A DNA stretch of 64,000 bases from Eublepharis macularius. Lineage: Eukaryota > Chordata > Lepidosauria > Squamata > Eublepharidae. This document shows, piece by piece, positions 62,070 to 64,000 of this stretch. The notes beneath the pieces were generated by a model, which had not been told where the DNA came from, searched no databases, and saw only the letters and a program-made list of their open reading frames with translations. Position 1 is the stretch's first letter; the number at the start of each line of letters is the position of its first letter. The stretch covers positions 67,966,001 through 68,030,000 of the forward strand of contig NC_072795.1 of NCBI RefSeq assembly GCF_028583425.1, read 5' to 3'. A program made the translations under genes and the position numbers.

Positions 62070-64000
<1,931 letters not shown>

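Overview
This window is vertebrate nuclear DNA, most likely from a squamate reptile (lizard or gecko). Intron-split genes with canonical GT-AG junctions lie in a sea of retroposons. Sauropsid-type CR1, L2, RTE/BovB, L1, Penelope-like elements and tRNA-derived SINEs occur together with many short hAT-type DNA transposons, which fits Squamata. The species cannot be fixed from the sequence alone.

Only two host genes are supported. On the plus strand lie the last five coding exons of CNNM2 (cyclin M2, a magnesium-homeostasis membrane protein): 2602-2771, 17881-17974, 29225-29290, 42093-42277 and 43610-43819, the last with the stop codon. They encode the end of the cytosolic cyclic-nucleotide-binding-like domain and the C-terminal tail. 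The 66-base exon at 29225-29290 is a phase-preserving cassette. On the minus strand, 62309-62070 is the terminal coding exon of NT5C2 (cytosolic purine 5'-nucleotidase II), with its acidic tail. The genes converge tail to tail with about 18.25 kb between their stop codons, the same arrangement as in other vertebrates.

Introns, by region. 1-2601: SINE remnants, one split by a palindromic transposon. 2772-17880 (15.1 kb): a SINE, a compound of nested inverted repeats, an L2 remnant split by a 2.7 kb CR1, RTE/BovB pieces, a solo LTR, a GC-rich hAT element, a ~50-bp minisatellite of about 29 units, and another hAT element. 17975-29224 (11.2 kb): a nearly full-length but dead L1 (about 20.2-26.0 kb) carrying a palindromic Penelope-like insertion and a solo LTR, then an LTR-like segment. 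29291-42092 (12.8 kb): a SINE split by a hAT element, a 5.6 kb hAT element with a broken transposase and two solo LTRs, L1 and L2 pieces, and a Penelope-like element with a GIY-YIG endonuclease region and a large (CAGA)n(TAGA)n tract. 42278-43609: two SINE copies.

The intergenic part (43820-62069) holds the CNNM2 3' UTR, three short DNA transposons, two short Penelope-like fold-back insertions, a SINE, and the NT5C2 3' UTR.

I found no convincing new gene system. What is notable is the layered nesting of mobile elements. For many copies, target-site duplications (TSDs) could be read directly: 8 bp for hAT, 5 bp for solo LTRs, 11-13 bp for Penelope-like copies, 3 bp for two palindromic transposons. 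These let the order of insertions be reconstructed.
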